In this document: piece after piece, positions 1-12,251 of the stretch | Layout of the letters: each line of letters opens with the position of its first letter | How positions within the stretch are numbered: position 1 is the stretch's first letter | Assembly: GCA_951799445.1 (NCBI GenBank) | Contig: OX637287.1 | Location: forward strand, 44,607,724 to 44,671,723 | Direction of reading: 5' to 3' | From: Pseudisothecium myosuroides | Lineage: Eukaryota; Streptophyta; Bryopsida; Hypnales; Lembophyllaceae | DNA length: 64,000 nt | Program-made: the position numbers and the translations under genes | The notes under the pieces: model-generated | Told to the model about the DNA's origin: nothing | Databases searched by the model: none | What the model saw: the letters and a program-made list of their open reading frames with translations, nothing else

Positions 1-1178
1 TCTTTTGTATGTAATATTCTTCAACTTTGACATCTCTACTTACTAACATAATTCCCACAAATTCAGACACTCAAAACTTGGAATTTTATATTTATTTTTA
101 ACAAAACTCTGGTATTTTTCTGAAAGTTTTGGTGAATCCTCATTTTAGAACTAATTATGTACGACAGTGGTCTGCATTTGAAACAGCCCAGGAAAAAGTC
201 AGAATATGACAGTCGAGTAATTTTTGGGTAAAAACGAGTTTTTGAAAGAGTCATTTCAGTCAAAAGCTGCCTATCCTACAAATAGTGGAAAGGCTGGTAC
301 TTAGAAAACAGGCAAGAACATATCATAATCAATAGAAGAATTACTACTAGTCTACCATAGCGACATTTCAGTTTGCGATATTCTTCCCAAGAAGTTAACA
401 AACTCATGGGTTTATGGCACAAGTTGAGACAAAACAAGAGCATAGTACAGTTTTCATCCGTAGCTTCTTATGCCAATCATCTGCAGAGTGTTGAATGCTG
501 TCTACAGTGGCATAAAATAAAAGAACTGCAAGGGCTTCTCAATGATGAAGGTAGAATCAAAGCAACGACGGTATGAGCAGCTGCTCCTCCAATGATAAAC
601 GCTCGTCCAGAAACTCATGCATCCCTTCTTTGTGCCTACAATGACGCGCTTCATCCAGTGACTCATTTCTAAGTGCTTGAGCTTCACCATAAGTGTTGAA
701 ACTTCAGCCTGTATTTTGCAATCAATCTGAACATCAGAAAATAAATACTTGCAATATATTAAAAATCATTTCAAAGCAGCAACTGCAACGAAGGTGCTGC
801 AGAAGACCTATGAACCAAAATCAGTATTAGGCAGCGGAAAAGTTCCAAGTATCAAAAGCTTGGTTAAACATCTAGATGAAACGTCCGTGTTCGAATTCTA
901 GTGTGAAATTTTTGTAACGGCTTCAACACGTTAATAATAAGTGATTAGAGCTTGACCAATAATTAAGAGAATAAATGTGACAGGAGAAGCAATTCTTACC
1001 GGTTATGTGAGCCATGTAAATCCGCCAGCTGGTAAGCAGGAAAAAAACTGCACTTCATGGAGCTAGGAGAAAATGCTTCGGTCCTAGTAATTGACATCAT
1101 ACAGGCATTCATGAGGCAGCTGATAACTGTTCCATGATCAGTTTTCAATGAGTTGAAACGCAATTGATCCTGCTTTGC
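1..1178. other. Intergenic spacer downstream of the INTS5 gene
   Basis: No gene could be supported here. On the minus strand, about 700-504, two overlapping frames are open. One carries an acidic, helical-looking peptide (…NESLDEARHCRHKEG…) ending at a TGA near 563, and the other runs to 504. Neither joins in phase to a recognised exon, because the INTS5 reading frame already ends at 1179. The stretch may be 3' UTR of INTS5 or a fragment of another gene. Confidence 0.3.
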
Positions 1179-4100
1179 CTACAAGGTGTCATGTTTGGGG
1201 TACACTTGAGCAAAATGTGCTCCAATCTGAGAAATATTTTGTCGAAGTATTGCGAAAAGGTGCCCCTCCCACTCTGTATAAGTCCCGTCCCTGCCACTGC
1301 CACCCTCGATTACTTGATTCTGCATACCACAAACACTACAGAGCGTTAAAAAAAAGCGCAGTGAATCAGTACCAGAATAACTGCGTTGACCAGTAATGAT
1401 CACGGGTTGGTTTGTACTGTAAAGGAAAACCCAACTAACAACGGTAAAAGGTTTTCTCCAAGCCCTATGCTTTGAAGATCCCCATGGGTGAAGATCCCTT
1501 TTTCTAACTTTAGGGTGCTCTTCAAAGATCTTGATAAATCACAAACCCTACAAAGCGGCAAGTAGGGTTTGTGATAATGCCAATATGGCCATGCCCCCGG
1601 TCCAATAAACAAGAAAAGAAAAGGGGTCCCCTGGAGCTAGATTTCATTGACCTTTTGGTATTGCAAGTACACTAGGGTCCTCTCACACTTTAGAGAGGAC
1701 CTTAGCGCCTTCCATACCCTATAGAACGCCGGGTCTGCACAGCGGGTCCTCTATTCTACTCCTGCACCTGATGAATTTGACAGAGACATTTGAACTTCAT
1801 AATGAAACTGAAGAAAGTCGATTCAAATCAAACCCCGGACATAAATGTCGAGAGGAAGTATCCCTTAAACCACCTCCATAAACTGCAGAGATGAGCAGTG
1901 AAACCCATACAGAGAAACATGCTCGTGATTATACGAGAAAGGTGAAAGAAAAATGAAAAGAGAAAAAAGAATAGCAGAATGTAAATGACCAGAATAACTA
2001 ACCTGCGCTTTCTCAGCGAGAACCCCACTTTGCGATGCAACAACAGGGCCTGCACTCCCACCCCAAGCTTTGGTACCAAAGGCCATGGCATGATGCATGC
2101 AACGCCAGACAAGGAGGAGCAAGTCGGCCACATCCGCACCATCAATGATCTCGATGATCTCGATGGTGGAAGCCAAAGGTTGTGGCAGCCATCCCGCATC
2201 TGCCACTAAAGTAATCAGCCGTATCACTTGCATACGATCCAGCCGCTCCTCCTTGAAGACCCTGGGCGGTGGAAGGCCAGGGCCACGCCGGGTGCGGTAA
2301 GCACTGTGCCAGCGAGAAATGCTGTCTACGAGAAGCACACGAATGAACTCCACGCACTCCAGCACTTCGTCGGTTCGCTTGTATTTGACAACCAACTCCA
2401 ACATCTCCAACAGAAGCGGATTGTGACCAAGACATTCGGTTAAAAAGATGTGCCGTGGCGCGGACACCTGCTTTGGCAAAACCTCCTCGTACTGTTCCAT
2501 CGTCATCGCCAGTTCATGTGGGGTTCCCAATCGATCTTTCATCTGTGACGCCAGTATGTATGCAGGGTGTGGAGACCAAATCTCAGGATCTTCTGCAGCT
2601 TGCTGAACTGCACTGCATACAGTTCGTCGAAGTAGGTCACCCAGTTCCATAATTGTGGTATCTGCCAACACTTCATCAGTTGATAACTTCTGTGCAGGTC
2701 TAATCACGTCTTCCCTACGACGGATAGAGCCAACAAGCCTCTCCCTTCCAAGAGAAGGTAAGCCAAGTGATCTCATCCTTCGATTCTCTTCCGTAAGGGA
2801 AAACTTGGGCGATGCAAGAGAATTGTTTTCTTTCAAAGCAGGAACTGACAAAAGAGTGAAGCTGCCTGATTGGTCAAGCCTTCCTGGAACAAGAGTGGAA
2901 GTTGGAAAAAACCCTCGACCACCAGCTCCGACCCCACGTCTCTGTATCTTTTTGTCGTTGTTGCACAAGGATGAGATCTCTGCCTTCCGATCACTTCGTT
3001 CAAACGAATAGTCCAGTAGGCTGCTCACCATGACTGTGAAACAGGCGAAGGAAGAGGAAGCTTGTTGAACAATGACTCGTTTCAGATGCTCCAAAACTTG
3101 CACTCGCTGCCACTTTCCCATTTTGTCAACTTCAATGTTGTCAAGGGGTTCGTCCACCAGTTGGAAGAAGATGCCCAAGAGACCCTTCAGTCGCACAACT
3201 ACTGCTTGAGGATGGGAATCGCTGCCCGGCGCCAGGGATTGGAGGATGAACAATACCACCAGGTGAAGCTCCCAGGCGTTTTTCCTGTGTAGAAGTGGTA
3301 CCAGGTGTATCCACTGAGATTCCATTACCTTCCGTAGAAGCGTCCATACCACTTTCCAAGAGATTCCTTTCGAATCATTCTCTGAGTATGGTGATTGCTC
3401 AATCGTGCTCGGGGGAATCAAATAGTTTCGATGAGACTGCCAAAACATAGGATCCAGGAGTTGCTTAATTGCTAGTGCAATCTGGAATGCCTGAAAAATC
3501 AATACCGACACAAACATAACTCCGTTAAACACTTCAGAAGTATCATATTGCTAACAAGAAAGTTCCATGCTGAAGGCCCCCAAGATGAGGAACTCTTTGC
3601 GATAAATGAAATTAAGCAAACTATCCATGTACACTGAAACTATAAACATCACGAACTCAGCAGTCTTGCTCCGTTAAGAAGGTACTGCAGCCAAAGCAAG
3701 AAGATCAGATGCACTCGGAACCCATCTGCAAACACCACAATTGATATTGGATGGTAAGGCTACCTTCTCATCATCGGACTTGGTGAATGAAGCGACACAT
3801 AACTGAGACCAAATCTCAAACACTTGGATACCTCGGCCTTGTCCAGCAACCATCTTCATAACCTCCATCACAAAGAATAGGTTTCTCACTGACTTCTCTT
3901 CCAGCCCTCCACTGTCACTACGAACGGCGACAGTTTCCGCAGCTAAAAGCTCCGCTATTGCATAATGTCCACTCGAAAGGATAGTAATCCTACACACTCC
4001 AACGAATGGATTTCCATTCCACCAACCCTTACCACCGGCATTAGGTTGCGGTCTAAACCCAGGCTCGTCCCCTGTACGCTTCAAGTCCTTGTCCGGAGAC

Positions 4101-7100
4101 GATGCCACTGCAATATCGGAACGAGAGAATGAATCTGAGCAGTTACACAACAACTCTGCCCATAGTTTCTTCAGATTCATCTTGAGGTTGTCAATAAATA
4201 AAGAATACCGAGTGTACTCATCCTTAGTGTTGAAAGACAATGGCTCCGCGCCAACGGTCTGCTCAGAACCTGAACCAAGCACGTCCACAAATGCACAATT
4301 AGCTTTTACAGAAAGACTACCAGTAAAATTCGGTTGCGCAATTCAGAAGGCCCCTAAAAGCACTGTTCATATTATACGTCAGATAACCTGATCTTAAAGG
4401 ACAGTCTAACCAACCCTAATTCTGAGACAAAAGGATGCTCTCATCACTGAATGTTGAGCTCCGAATTTGTAGACCAAATGCGAAGACAGAGGTTCATACC
4501 TATGACCCGTGGAAGAATACGCATCGAAAGATCCATGTATAATCTTTGTAGCAAGGAGGTAGAAAATTCCAAGGACCCTTTCTCCAGCCTGTCCGAGCGG
4601 GCAAGCCCAGCCAGTCGATTCAATAAGATAACAAGGCCAGTTCCCACGGGCGCTAATTCACATATCCTTCGACTAAGAATTGCAGATAACCATGCAGAAA
4701 GTCTTTTAGGTTTCTCTTGATCAACACCCTGCAGTTTCAAAACCTCTTCACAATAAGGGCAGAACTAATTTGCTCCTTAAGGGCCTAGCATGAATATTAC
4801 GAGTGAACATAGTAACGGACGTTGCGTCCAATAAAAAAAGGAATTGTAAGTAGTGAAATATCCTGATGAACATGTAGCTGTCAGATTTATATGATGTATC
4901 CATACCACACAAAAATACCAAACAGGATGGAAAGGAGATTACCTCCAAAATGAACCATAGGGAAGTGAGCGGACTTCCTTCGGGAATCACATCCACAAAC
5001 AAGCTGCTGCAAGATTCAAATGTCTGCACAGTAAGGGATGGTATCCAATGGCGAGAGCATGCAGCCAAAAACTTAGGACACAGTGTGGCCGTAACCAGCC
5101 ACATACTCCACATTTCCACAAGCCTTTTCTTGTTATGAGCTTGCAAATCATTAGTTCCTCCTTCGCCTTTCAGTGATCCTACAAATCCCATCTTTGAGAA
5201 TATTCGTTGTAACTCGACGGCAACCTGCTCTGACCCTCTGCAGCAAAGTCACATCCAAGGCTTCGTCAGTCGTCCCGTAAGACCAGGATGATAGCAAGAA
5301 TTTTAACACCCTAACCGTGCTCTGCATGCTTTAATCCCTAAAGAATCGATACTTCATGGGTTTTAAAACGGCCAATTCGATTGATCATATTGTGAAAAAG
5401 ACAATTCGGTTGAGGACAAATTTTATATCACCAGAATCAGCGAAGAATTTTGCATGCGTCGGCCAACAACGAAAAATAAAAAATAAAAAATAAAATAATA
5501 AACGAGTAAAAATGAAAAAGAAAATTTCTATATCAGCTACTCAAAAACTGTCAAAAAGAAAGAAAGCATGAGGCACAATTTGGGCCTTTTGGTCATTTAG
5601 GGGTTTAAACGTTCATTACTCTATCAACTATTCTCCCGAACAATCCAAATAATAAGCTCGTGCATACCGTGATCAAATGCATTGATAGGGTATACATAAT
5701 CATTACAGACCTTAACGCAGCATACTCCAAGACACCAATTCGACGAACATAAATGGAGAGGGACACCATGCTGTTGGCACCACACGCGATCACATTCTCC
5801 CAGAGATCATCTATCACAGCTCCCAGGAACAAGCTCGGGCTGGCGGCTGTGAGGTGAGCAACAAGCCAGTCGAGGGGGCTCCGATGAGTGGAGACATTAT
5901 TCTGCATCACCTCCCGAACTAGCCACTTATGGAGCCAGAGAGAGTCAGAAGCTGAGAGCAACCCGTCCTCCGCATTGGAGTCCTCTCCCCTCCCAGTCAC
6001 ACCTTCAAGAGCCATATCAGTAACTACAGCTTTGAATGGTGACACCTGGTTCAGGCTTTTGCGCAAGCAATGACTGATGAGATGCACCAGAGCATGGCAC
6101 TCACGTCGTCCCATCCAAATACCCACAATCTGAGCCATGCGAATCCCGGCCTTGCCACTGTCAGCTCGCCTGACCACTTCCTCCAAGGTATCCACATTCG
6201 GGTCACTTTTCTGTCGTTCCTGGCCAGGCTCTGATTTTGTACCCTCATTTGCATTCATGTCATTATTTGGTTTCGAGGGTGAAGTGTGTTCGGGACGCGC
6301 TGTTTTCTCTGTAACAGAGAGCTCCATTTCTGTGTCCTCTTCATCTGCACATCAGGCAGAGGATACCAAAATTGTTAGGGAGCTGATCCCGTCTCCAACT
6401 CACTGATCCCCGTTACCAACACCAACTCTTCTATTCGTCACTCAGTTTGCCTTCAATTAACAAGTTTGGTGTAAGCATCACTTGACTGAAGGTCTATGGC
6501 CACTGATTTTTAAAAGGGAAATGTGGTTGTCCACTCTCCCTTCAATAATGATCTACAGCCTCCCCCTTCGAAATTTCATGTACATAATGATCAAAGTTTG
6601 ATCTCAAACAGATTTGGCTCTCGTACCCAAACTGTTCTCGCCACAGCTCTATAATGATCTTCCCAAAATCACATTCCGACATATTGGTTAAAATGATTTA
6701 TAGCTCTATTTTAAGCTAACATACAGATCTCCCTAAACCCTAAACCCTAAATCCAAAATCCAACCCTACATCGCAGAAGAAAGTGATCAACATCTAGGTA
6801 AATCATCATTCATAGTTGAAATATAACAAACGGTGAGGCAAATTCCACGACAAGAAACGGAATAGAATTACCTTCCGCGACAGGAGACTCAAATTCTGCT
6901 TTCCTTTTGGCCACGAGCCCGACCGCAGCCTCACTCCCGGGTCCATGAATAATCCCGACCTCGTCTCCCCCCAATCTACAAATCCAAAGCAGATAAAATT
7001 ATCAAAATTCTTAATTCCAAAACACGAGGGAAAGCAATGGCTTCAAAGAGGAGCAAAAGAAAAGACTAAGGAAGAGAAAGAACGCAATGGCAATGTGAGA

Positions 7101-7280
7101 ATGTATCCACCTCTCCTCCTGATGATGGAAGTGGCGGAGGAGCGAGAGCGCCCAGCGCAGGTGATCGAAGGCCGTGGAGCCCGTGGCCGTGCCCGTGGCC
7201 GTGGAGGACGAGTCGCGGTTCAGAACGTGAAGGCGGCGGTCGCATTCGGCCTGCACGGCAGCTGCACTGCCATCGGCCAT
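1179..7280 (-). CDS. INTS5: Integrator complex subunit 5 homologue (INTS5-like), 8 exons
   Basis: Minus-strand exons: 7280-7111, 6975-6872, 6344-5711, 5237-4943, 4728-4500, 4269-3686, 3490-2003, 1319-1179. Phases match at all seven junctions and the total is 3645 nt, or 1214 aa (human INTS5 is about 1,000 aa). INTS5 is a helical-repeat scaffold subunit of Integrator, the nuclear complex that cleaves snRNA 3' ends and attenuates Pol II. I identify it from regional likeness recalled from the animal protein: GIWMGRRECHAL and PLDWLVAHL in exon 3, a helical block PLLLEMLELVVKY…ADLLLLVWR late in exon 7, and the C-terminal EGHLFAILRQNISQIGAHFA. The region around residues 70-160 is acidic and Ser/Pro-rich, so probably disordered. 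The start is the first ATG in frame with the exon 1 donor. An intron near 6740 contains AAACCCTAA-type teloboxes. No catalytic motif is expected. The family call is by eye, without a search. Confidence 0.72.
1420..1770. repeat. Dispersed repeat, copy 1 (partner at 50040-50340)
   Basis: This segment shares several blocks, in the same orientation, with a stretch in MCMBP intron 3. Shared blocks are 'ataaatcacaaacc', 'gccttccatac-ctatagaa' and 'gcgggtcct…actcct'. It lies in the intron between the last two INTS5 exons. No coding potential or clear terminal repeats were seen. Confidence 0.6.
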
Positions 7281-7704
7281 CTCGGTGACGACAAGGAAGC
7301 TGCGTGCATTGCAAAAAGAACAAGAACTTCCCCACAGCCACCCAGAATCCACAAAACCTAGAGCCCTGTGGCAAGCAATCGCACAAACGCAATCAATTGC
7401 GAAGGCTAACTAGCGTGACGGAATGCCACTAGCTCCCAGTCCCGACCATGGGACAAATTACGAAGACTAACGAGACATTTGATCGAGAAGGAGAACTGGA
7501 TTGCGAGGCACAGGGCTTGGACGAAACTGGTGCAATCAACGGGTAAGTAAGTTTAAAGGAACACGCGAAGGCTTGCAATCAAGCGCAGGCGGTGACGGCA
7601 GGGCAGCTGCACTGCAAGAAATCTCGCAGTGGAAATTTCAACTGCGAGAGAGACAGCGAGAGCGAGAGAACCCCAGGAGGAAGACGAAGCTTTGTTTAGA
7701 GACT

Positions 7705-7830
7705 GAAAGAAAAGTCATTTCGGAAAGAAACGCCATTTCGGAAAGAAAAATTATTTTTGAAAGAAAAGCCAAGTTTAAAAAAAAAGTCAATTCTGAAAGA
7801 GAAGACATTTCTGAAAGAAACTTCAATTCT
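7705..7830 (+). repeat. 18-bp tandem repeat, seven copies
   Basis: Seven consecutive 18-bp units of the type gaaagaaa-gtcatttcg run from 7705 to 7830. In the plus frame they encode a six-residue repeat (ERKVIS, ERNAIS, ERKIIF, ERKAKF, KKKVNS, EREDIS, ERNFNS). The frame is open from 7501 to 7890, but no splice context or homology supports a protein. It lies about 430 bp upstream of the INTS5 start. Confidence 0.8.
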
Positions 7831-7887
7831 AAAATAGAAATGTTTTTGACTTTAAAGTCACTACCCTTTCAATTTGAAATTTTGAAC

Positions 7888-8275
7888 TAGTGTAGCCTTG
7901 TGCTGTTGCCACAACCAAAACAAAAGTAAAAGTCATTTTTAAAACCAAAAATAACTAAAAAATCTATAACTTTCGGATCGTGGGTCCAAACACCACGAAG
8001 CAAAGCCCGGGCACCCCTCTTGGCCGAGGGCTTTCCAACGGTATCAAGAACGTGATAATTTGACTCATGATTCAAAAGATACATGGTTTAGCATAATTTA
8101 AGATCCAAAAATAACTCAAAAATCAATAACTTTTGCACCGTAGGTCCAAACACCACAAATCCAAGCTCGTGCACCCCTCTTCCTTGAGGGCTTTCTGACG
8201 GTACCAAGCACGCCTGCGGGGGACGCACGGTCCGGGAGATCTCGACATGACAAACAAATAAACAAAACAAAACAA
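7888..8275. repeat. Dispersed repeat, copy 1 (partner at 55443-55850)
   Basis: This copy and the one at 55443-55850 share an ordered series of blocks: 'aaccaaaacaaaagtaaa', 'aaaaatctataacttt', 'gggctttccaacg', 'cgggggacgcac-gtccggga' and a closing run of 'caaacaaataaacaaaac'. Each copy is internally a dimer: the 'ccaaaaataact…aataactt…gtaggtcc' unit occurs twice, about 200 bp apart. No coding frame is conserved. Confidence 0.8.
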
Positions 8276-8599
8276 AACAATCTGTCTTAAGGTATAGATA
8301 CCATACCTGGTGATTTGGGTTGGCAAAAAATTATTCTAAAAATAGATACCTGGTGATTTGGACTATTATTATTTATTTTTAAAAAATTTTAAGGAAGAAA
8401 AATCTTTTTGTCTATTTTTAGGCATTTGTCAAATCACATTTGCCAACTTTAATTTATTATTTGGCACGGAATGTTGAGCCTCAATAATGACTACCATATT
8501 ACAATGGATAATATAATTCTTGTAATTTTTCTTTTTTGTTTTAGCAAGATAAATTTTACAGTAAAATTCAAAAACAATTTTTTTCAAACAAATGATTAC

Positions 8600-9910
8600 A
8601 TCAAACAACGTTTAATTAATAAAAATGATTTTTTCTTTTGTCACATTTTCAAATTTTACTCCCTAGTGTTCAAATTATAGATAGTAATATTACTTTTGTA
8701 TTGGTTTAATATATTGTCAAAAGTTCTCCAATGTATCTATAACATTGATTTATGTACAATACAATATTCATTCTTCTTTCTATTCATGCATATTATGATT
8801 TTTTTTAGAGCTTTGTAAAAGAATATCATTTAATTTGGATGAAGTCTACTTAGGAGTTAGCTCTTAAAGGCTTAAAATCCTAGAATGGATTTAAGGATTT
8901 TGGGTACTAGGTTCCTATAATGTCAAATTTACTGTGATTTTTTTTTTTTTTTTTAATTTGAAGGAAAGGGAATGTACCAACTTTTTAATAATGTAATTTT
9001 TATTTCATTTGATGCTCAAACGAAAAAAATTATGTCTTTGTATGTATAAAATCCTCAAGCCCAGACAACAAAATAAACTCAAAAATTTGAAATTATACAT
9101 TTTTTTATTTTTCTCTTTATAGAATATATTTAAACTACTATGTACGTAGATACACCATGTCTTATGATTCATTCCATTTGAATTAATTTTTTGATGTGAA
9201 AATTATGAAGAGTTGTATTTTTTGAGAAATTGAGGCATCTTCTTGAAAAAACAACCGATGTAGGATTTTGTTCTCAACTCAATTTTTATAAGTTTTCAAA
9301 TACACCATGCCTTATGATTCATTCCATTTGTATTAATTTTATAATGTGAAAGTTATGAAGGTTTGTATTTTTTGACCAATCAAGGCATCTTCTTGAAAAA
9401 AGAACATATAGGATTTTGTTCTCAAGTCAATTTTTACAATTTTTCAAAGCAAAAAAGTCTATAATTAGGATGTCTATACTTATTGCAAAAATCTCGCTAT
9501 TGGGATTGATAGGTTTCAATTCTACTTTAAGACTATTAACCATTTCATTTATCTTCTTCTACTTAACAATTTCTAAAAATATGAAAATTGTTAAATTTTT
9601 TTTGAAATTTTTGGCCTGAATTGTTAACTCAATTTCCCCATCAGTAACCTCAAATCTCTATATTGCAAAAAAATTAAGTTGAAGGGATTCAAAGTTTCAA
9701 AACCTAATAAAGTGAGGTGCAATTTTTTTTTCCCGATTGCAAACACTAATATCTTACAATCTACGTAGACAAAGTGTCTCAATCTTTTTTCTCACATTGT
9801 CATATAAGTCTACCAATAATGTAAGATCTTGTAAATGAATGTACAAGAATAATAATTTTTGCACTAGAAATGGCAGTTTTGAAGTATATTTTGGTGGAAC
9901 ATATAGCCCC
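8600..9910. mobile_element. Diverged copy of the TTAA-flanked element family, with internal tandem duplication
   Basis: Segments align by eye, in the same order and orientation, with the element at 56837-57758: 'gattcatt-catttg…aattatgaag…ggcatcttc…aaaaaa', 'aaaatc-c-c--ttgggatt…ctattaac', 'ctaatatctt-caatc…gtaagatc' and 'agaaatggcagttttgaa'. Positions about 9147-9299 and 9300-9447 are tandem copies of one roughly 150-bp unit. The termini have decayed, so the boundaries are approximate. Confidence 0.5.
9147..9447. repeat. Two tandem copies of a ~150-bp unit
   Basis: Both copies contain 'tacaccatg-cttatgattcattccatttg', 'gaggcatcttcttgaaaaaa' (caaggcatc in the second) and 'aggattttgttctcaa'. 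The second starts directly after the first. The duplication appears to be inside a decayed transposon. Confidence 0.85.
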
Positions 9911-11055
9911 TAGCCACGCCTAGTCTCCAACAAACTTCCATTTTAACCCTGCCGCCTATTGTAAATTCCCACTTTGGTTATGGTTTAATTATTCGGAGCT
10001 TTCCGTTTTTTTAATTTATTCGGAGGATCTGTCTGGTTTTATTTTTTAAGAAATTAAAAAAACCTACTCCTGAAGCCCAATCCAAAAACACAAGGCCTAA
10101 ACTTTCTTCCAATTTAAAAAACCTCAAGCCAATTGAACATTTGCCGAGCTGCACGGGACCTACGAGGAGAAGAGCAAACCAGGGCTTTTTTTTTGGCTTT
10201 CTGGTGCCAGATTGCACCAGAAAAAAAATTTGGCTGAAAAAGGCTATAAAAAATGCCAAAAAAATTGGATGAAATCGCCAGACAACTTTGAAATTAAAAA
10301 ATATATTAGATGAAATCGCCTAATTGTGGATGAAAACCATACTATACATCCAATAAGTGGATGAATGTTGCAATTTGGAGCACCACTATAATATTTTATA
10401 TCGCCACTATGGCACTTCTTCAAAAATGAAAAAAACAACCCTGGAGCAAACACGATGGGGCCATGTGCGTGCCACATAACATTCAGTAGCCTTCAGAGAG
10501 GCTGCCTTTTCCTCTCCGAAGTCCTCATCCACGACTTTCATCCCTATTTAATTTATATAAGCTTCGGTATCAGGATAGTGACAGTAAGGTAAGAGGCTCG
10601 AACTCTGATAGGGCATTTTGAACCGAATAGGACACAAAGGTACATTTTGCTTTCTTCAGTTTACCAACATGTACAAACGATGTACATTCTAGGAGGTGGT
10701 CGCTTTTAGAGCCCTATGGCTTTTCAGCTTCAAAATTTCATAACTAATTCCACAAAGCTCCAAAAAATATGAAGCAACTTGGGCCACATGCCATTTCTTC
10801 TTGTCTTTCAAGGAAAATTTACTGAAAAATGTTTCAAGATGGTTTACCTCCCCAAAATTCAGGTTCAGCGCTTAGATGGTCGCTTTATGGACCTCCTACC
10901 TTACATTATGGTATGTTCCATTTTCTTTTCTTAATTTTAGGACTAGACATACAAATCATCAAATATTGTAGTGAAAGATGTTGGCAAAGAATCCAATGAG
11001 TAGTACACTAATGCCGTGTTAATATTTGCAATCAATAACTAACTTTGGGTTTGAA

Positions 11056-11681
11056 AGTGAAAGATAACTCTATATATATACATGGGGTGGTAGGAGGTAG
11101 AGCAATCCATGTGGGATAAATAAATTAGAATTTGTAGGTTCTCATGCACTCATAGTTAAGTCAAAAACACAGAATTGTGTTAAAAGTAGAATTTCAGACC
11201 TCGTTTAGGCATAGTAAAATAACTTTTTTCAAAAAACTTTGAACTAAAAAAAGTTGTTAAATGAAGATAAGTTTCACCTCTAAAAATCCGTTTGGGATTT
11301 TGAATCTCTAATCAAAAGTTATGAATAAAATTCGGAGAGGGGTTGGAATGGATTTTAAAATGACTTTGTAGAAAATGTCCATTAAAAATCCTCTCTAAAA
11401 TTTATTCATAACTTTTGATTGGAGATTAAAAATCCCAAACGGATTTTTGGAGGTGAAACTTATCTTCATTTAACAACTTTTTTTAGTTCAAAGTTTTTTG
11501 AAAAAAGTTATTTTACTATACCTAAACGAGGTCTGAAATTCTACTTTTAACACAATTCTTTGTTTTTTACTTAACTATGAGTGCATGAGAACCTACAAAT
11601 TCTATTTTATTTATCCCACATGGATTGCTCTACCTCCTACCACTCCATGTGCACATAAAGAGTTGTCTTCTCGCTTTTGAA
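11056..11681. mobile_element. Large fold-back (inverted-repeat) element
   Basis: Two arms of roughly 280-300 bp are near-perfect reverse complements around a loop of about 60 bp near 11340-11400. Matching blocks include left 'ggtaggaggtagagcaatcc' (11090) with its complement at about 11620, and left 'aaatccgtttgggatttt' with its complement at about 11430. The few mismatches suggest recent formation or continued selection for pairing. No open frame spans it. It may be a MITE or fold-back transposon, and a transcript would form a long hairpin that could feed small-RNA production. Confidence 0.88.
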
Positions 11682-11904
11682 GCAAAATGCATAAATGGGT
11701 TCCAATTCAAAGTGAGGTAATTCTACAATAACATAGAAATCAATACTCTCAATGAATCCATTAGCATTTTGCTTAAAGTTCCTATTGTTTTGTATTCAGT
11801 TTTACTTGGAAATTTTTTATTTTCCACTACTTCAATGTACAATTGCGGCGAATTTCAGTTTTGACAAATATTGACAACTGTGCGCACGAAATCAGTAGTT
11901 ACTG

Positions 11905-11971
11905 ATATGGTGCGGAATATACCGCACCATTTCATCCCTCGGATGAAATGGTGTGATATATTCCACACCAT
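11905..11971. repeat. Nested palindrome (double cruciform)
   Basis: Left arm 11905-11937 and right arm 11941-11971 are inverted copies separated by ctc. Each arm is itself palindromic (ggtgcggaatataccgcacc on the left, a degenerate version on the right). It lies about 300 bp upstream of the PUS7 start codon. It could be a small MITE footprint or a regulatory structure; nothing in the sequence decides. Confidence 0.8.
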
Positions 11972-12251
11972 TTCGTTCGGGGAGGGCAGAGCCAGTGACT
12001 GCTACTGAATGTTGTGCATGGGGTCTTTTTGAATCATCCATTATTCCATTTATCCAAATTCATCCAAATGAATCACATTCATCGAGGGCGGAGGGTTTAG
12101 GGTTTAAGACTCCAGGAAACGTTTCCTGGTTGCGATCAATTGCCTTGCCAAGAAACACGAAGATTCCCTCAAGCAATCAAAATCTTCCGTCGCAGTGCGA
12201 GGCGGAGTTTATATTCATTTCGGGCGCTGGCGCATTGCTTCCCGGAAATTG

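Larger units (their letters stand above)
7281..12251. other. Spacer between the divergent INTS5 and PUS7 genes
   Basis: About 5 kb without a convincing gene. It holds an 18-bp tandem repeat (7705-7830), a dispersed repeat (7888-8275), a decayed transposon-like block with an internal duplication (about 8600-9910), a large fold-back element (about 11056-11681) and a double palindrome (11905-11971). The flanks should contain the promoters of INTS5 (minus) and PUS7 (plus). No TATA box could be assigned with confidence. Confidence 0.55.

Noticed and set aside
1828..2435. Open frames overlapping the INTS5 exon on both strands
   Set aside because: They are shadows of exon 7 (3490-2003). Their peptides are low in structure, and the INTS5 frame alone is continuous with splice phases and homology.
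1179..7280. Mediator subunits (MED12, MED23, MED33) or NELF-C/D as the identity of the first gene
   Set aside because: Size was compatible with some, but none of the remembered sequence blocks matched, whereas INTS5 matched at the N-terminal, middle and C-terminal parts in order.
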